NCBI GenBank assembly: GCA_016735415.1
Contig: JAERRP010000502.1
Coordinates: 1 to 8,119, forward strand
Source: Desulfobacterales bacterium
GTDB lineage: Bacteria; Desulfobacterota; Desulfobacteria; Desulfobacterales; UBA5852
Direction of reading: 5' to 3'
Length of the DNA stretch: 8,119 nt
Every line of letters starts with the position of its first letter. Positions within the stretch are counted from its first letter, which is position 1. The notes under the pieces are model-generated. The model had not been told where the DNA came from and searched no databases. It saw only the letters and a program-made list of their open reading frames with translations. This document shows, one piece after another, positions 5,705 through 8,119 of the stretch. Made by a program: the position numbers and the translations under genes.

Positions 5705-8119
5705 ATGACAAGATCGCCTCAAAACCTGGAAGCCGACATCGAAGCCAAATGGCAGGCCTTCTGCCAGGCCGCTTCACAAAGCAACGTCACGATTCCCTCC
5801 GGAGCGGGTATCGCAGCCGAAATCCGGCGCACCCTGGGATTCAGCGAATTCATCGCCCGCAACGCCGTTCGGTCGCCGGAGTGGGTGGCCGCGTTGATCC
5901 AGGCCGGCGAACTGGAGAGGCCCCGGGACCGGCGCGTGGATCAGCGCCGCCTGGAGGCCCTGGTCAATGGCGACGCCGAAGCGGCTGAAACCGTACTTTC
6001 GGCGAACCTGCGTCGGTTCCGGCGGGAAGAGATGCTGCGCATCGCCTGGCGCGACCTGGCCGGCCGGGCACCGCTAGAAGAAATTCTATCCGAATTATCC
6101 CACCTGGCCGATGTCTGTATCAACGGTGCTTTGCGCATTCTGCACGAGGGGCTTTGCCGGTCGTATGGCCGTCCGGCGGGTTCCGACGGCCAGCCCCTGA
6201 AGATGGTGGTGGTCGGCATGGGTAAGCTCGGCGCCCGGGAGTTGAATTTTTCCTCGGATGTCGATCTCATTTTTGCCTTTGCCGAACGGGGCCACACCAT
6301 CGGAACCGACACGCCCATATCCAACGATGATTTTTTCACGCGTCTGGCCCGCCGGCTCATCCAGACCCTGAGCCAGGTCCGGCCCGACGGTTTTGTCTTC
6401 CGGGTGGATACCGGGTTGCGCCCCTTCGGCGAAAGCGGACCGCTGGTCATGAGCTTCAACGCCATGGAAAGCTATTACCAGAGCCAGGGGCGTGAATGGG
6501 AGCGCTACGCCTGGATCAAGGCCCGCATTGTGGCCGGCGACCGCGCGGACGGCCAAACCCTGCTGGCCTTACTGAAACCCTTTGTCTACCGGCGCTACCT
6601 GGACTTCGGTGTGTTCGAATCGCTGCGCGACATGAAAGACAGAATCGCCCTGGAAGTCCGACGCAAAGGCATGGACCACGACGTCAAGCTCGGGGCCGGG
6701 GGTATTCGCGAAATCGAGTTTTTCGGACAGTTTTTCCAGCTGATTCGCGGCGGTGTCATCCCTGCTCTGCAGGAACGCCGCATCTTACGGGTTCTGGCGC
6801 TGCTGGCCCGGCAGGGTTACATTTCCCCGGATATCCGGGACCGCCTTGCGGCGGCCTATGTCTTTCTGCGCCGGGTTGAGCACCGCCTGCAGGCGTTCGC
6901 CGACCGGCAGACCCACTTTTTGCCGTCCGAGCCGCTGGAACGCGAACGTCTGGCCCGGGCGATGGATTTTGACGATACCGAGGCGTTTGAAAAAGCCCTG
7001 CAGACCCATCGTGAATTGGTGCATCAGCAGTTCAGCACCCTGCTGGAAAGCGAGCGTGACCCACCCGCGGCGGGAAAAGACCGGTCGGACCTCAAGCCGT
7101 TTGCCGGTGTGTGGCAGGAGGCCATGGATGCCGCCCAGGCCAACGCTTTTCTGATCAAGGCCGGGTTCGAGCACCCTTCCGAAATCCTGGCCCGGCTGCA
7201 GTATCTGCGCAAGCAAACCCACAGGGCCAAAATCAGCCCGGAAGGCCGCCGTCGTCTTGATCGACTGATACCGCAGATGTTGCAGACCGCCGCCGAGGCC
7301 GGGAAACCCGACCAGACCGTCCACCGGATTGTGGACATTCTGGTCAGTATCGGCCGGCGGGCCACTTACCTGGCCCTGCTGGCCGAAAATCCGCCGGTCC
7401 TGCGCCATCTGGTCCAGCTGGCCGGGGCCAGTCATTTCATCGCCACGCTGATTGCCCGCCGACCCGTTCTGCTGGACGAGCTGCTCGACCCGCGTACGCT
7501 TTACGCCCCTCCCGGAAGAGACGAACTGGAAGCGGAGTTGCGCACGCTGGTGACCAAAACGCCTCCGGACGACCTTGAATTTCTGATCGAATCCATTTGT
7601 ATTTTTCGGCAGGTCAACACCCTGCGGGTGGCGGCGGCCGACGTTACCGGGGCCCTGCCCCTCATGCGCGTCAGTGATCACCTCTCGGAGCTGGCGGAAG
7701 TCATCCTCCAGGAAGTGGTCGGGCTGGCCTGGACGCATTTGGTGGCCAAACACGGCCAACCCACCGGTCTCCCGGGGGAAACGCCTTTTGAGAAGGGCTT
7801 CGGGGTGGTGGCCTATGGCAAGCTGGGCGGTTTTGAGCTGGGCTACGGTTCCGATCTGGACCTTGTTTTTCTGTATACCGCCGACAAAGGCACCACCCAG
7901 GGGGGGGGCAGGCCCATCGACAACAGCCAGTTTTTTGCCCGCCTGGGCCAGCGCGTCATTCATATGCTCACCACCCACACCCGCGCCGGCCGCATCTATG
8001 AAACGGACATGCGGCTGCGCCCCAGCGGAAGCTCGGGACCGCTGGTCAGCCATATGGACGCCTATGTGAAATACTTGCTCGAAGAGGCCTGGACCTGGGA
8101 GCAGCAGGCCCTGATCCGG
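5705..8119 (+). CDS. glnE: Bifunctional glutamine synthetase adenylyltransferase / adenylyl-removing enzyme, 3' end cut by window edge
   Basis: GlnE attaches AMP to, and removes it from, glutamine synthetase subunits, tuning GS activity to nitrogen status under PII control; cytoplasmic. 805 residues are visible. E. coli GlnE has 946, so roughly 140-160 C-terminal residues are missing. The N-terminal nucleotidyltransferase (adenylyl-removing) domain shows GMGKLGARELNFSSDVD (171-187, metal-binding D185 and D187) and RVDTGLRPFGESG (233-245), followed by DVKLGAGGIREIEFF. The C-terminal adenylyltransferase domain shows AYGKLGGFELGYGSDLD (703-719, D717 and D719) and YETDMRLRPSGSSGP (765-779). The frame is intact throughout, including across a nine-G run at 7900-7908. 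ATG 5705 is the first start after an in-frame TAA at 5693; the possible ribosome site GAGGA lies 12 nt upstream, which is long. It may be co-transcribed with the protease gene 80 bp upstream. Confidence 0.96.
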   Translation, partial: MTRSPQNLEADIEAKWQAFCQAASQSNVTIPSGAGIAAEIRRTLGFSEFIARNAVRSPEWVAALIQAGELERPRDRRVDQRRLEALVNGDAEAAETVLSANLRRFRREEMLRIAWRDLAGRAPLEEILSELSHLADVCINGALRILHEGLCRSYGRPAGSDGQPLKMVVVGMGKLGARELNFSSDVDLIFAFAERGHTIGTDTPISNDDFFTRLARRLIQTLSQVRPDGFVFRVDTGLRPFGESGPLVMSFNAMESYYQSQGREWERYAWIKARIVAGDRADGQTLLALLKPFVYRRYLDFGVFESLRDMKDRIALEVRRKGMDHDVKLGAGGIREIEFFGQFFQLIRGGVIPALQERRILRVLALLARQGYISPDIRDRLAAAYVFLRRVEHRLQAFADRQTHFLPSEPLERERLARAMDFDDTEAFEKALQTHRELVHQQFSTLLESERDPPAAGKDRSDLKPFAGVWQEAMDAAQANAFLIKAGFEHPSEILARLQYLRKQTHRAKISPEGRRRLDRLIPQMLQTAAEAGKPDQTVHRIVDILVSIGRRATYLALLAENPPVLRHLVQLAGASHFIATLIARRPVLLDELLDPRTLYAPPGRDELEAELRTLVTKTPPDDLEFLIESICIFRQVNTLRVAAADVTGALPLMRVSDHLSELAEVILQEVVGLAWTHLVAKHGQPTGLPGETPFEKGFGVVAYGKLGGFELGYGSDLDLVFLYTADKGTTQGGGRPIDNSQFFARLGQRVIHMLTTHTRAGRIYETDMRLRPSGSSGPLVSHMDAYVKYLLEEAWTWEQQALIR
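7900..7908 (+). repeat. Nine-G homopolymer inside glnE
   Basis: Nine consecutive G residues cross the codons CAG-GGG-GGG-GGC, at about residues 732-735, in the loop between the catalytic GSDLD motif and the downstream ETDMRLRP motif. The frame is conserved on both sides, so the nine-base length keeps the gene intact. Runs like this are prone to replication slippage and sequencing length errors. Confidence 0.85.

Noticed and set aside
6785..8053. Long minus-strand open frame antisense to glnE
   Set aside because: It shadows the conserved GlnE catalytic motifs, lacks a recognisable domain, and arises from the GC-rich codon pattern of glnE.
1..8119. CRISPR arrays, insertion sequences, tRNA or rRNA genes
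   Set aside because: I saw no regularly spaced repeats, transposase motifs, terminal inverted repeats or RNA-gene signatures on either strand.

Overview
The window is GC-rich, densely coding bacterial DNA with two divergent gene blocks centred on nitrogen assimilation. The organism is most likely a Gram-negative, probably anaerobic bacterium of the Desulfobacterota (deltaproteobacterial sulfate-reducer type). This is inferred from the split, ferredoxin-domain-bearing glutamate synthase combined with a proteobacterial-type GlnE and a Tat/lipobox M48 protease; no marker gene in the window fixes the taxon.

Left block, minus strand (read right to left): a glutamate synthase (GOGAT) large subunit split into three genes. 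gltB1 (2552-3682) encodes the class II glutamine amidotransferase domain. gltB2 (954-2588) encodes a two-cluster ferredoxin domain fused to the FMN-binding synthase barrel. gltB3 (744 to beyond base 1) encodes the GXGXG beta-helix domain. gltB1 and gltB2 overlap by 37 bp. A 209-bp gap carrying a strong perfect-arm hairpin separates gltB2 from gltB3. No flavin/NAD(P)H small subunit (GltD type) is visible; it may lie beyond the left edge.

Centre, 3683-4283: a 601-bp divergent intergenic region with no convincing gene. It holds a good match to a sigma-54 (-24/-12) promoter facing gltB1. Two copies of the palindrome ACAAATTTGT lie upstream of it, 31 bp apart centre to centre (about three helical turns), at roughly -118 and -149. 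This is the geometry of an enhancer-binding-protein site pair. A perfect DnaA box (TTATCCACA) lies in the same AT-rich stretch.

Right block, plus strand: a Tat-exported, probably lipid-anchored M48 zinc metalloprotease with C-terminal TPR-like repeats (4284-5624). After an 80-bp gap with a nested GC-rich hairpin comes glnE (5705 to beyond 8119), the bifunctional adenylyltransferase/adenylyl-removing enzyme that controls glutamine synthetase.

Taken together, GOGAT consumes the glutamine made by glutamine synthetase, while GlnE sets glutamine synthetase activity. The two halves of the GS-GOGAT cycle are therefore represented around one regulatory region whose architecture looks like nitrogen-type sigma-54 control. 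The most interesting unexplained elements are the non-coding ones: the sigma-54/palindrome module and the two intergenic hairpins.
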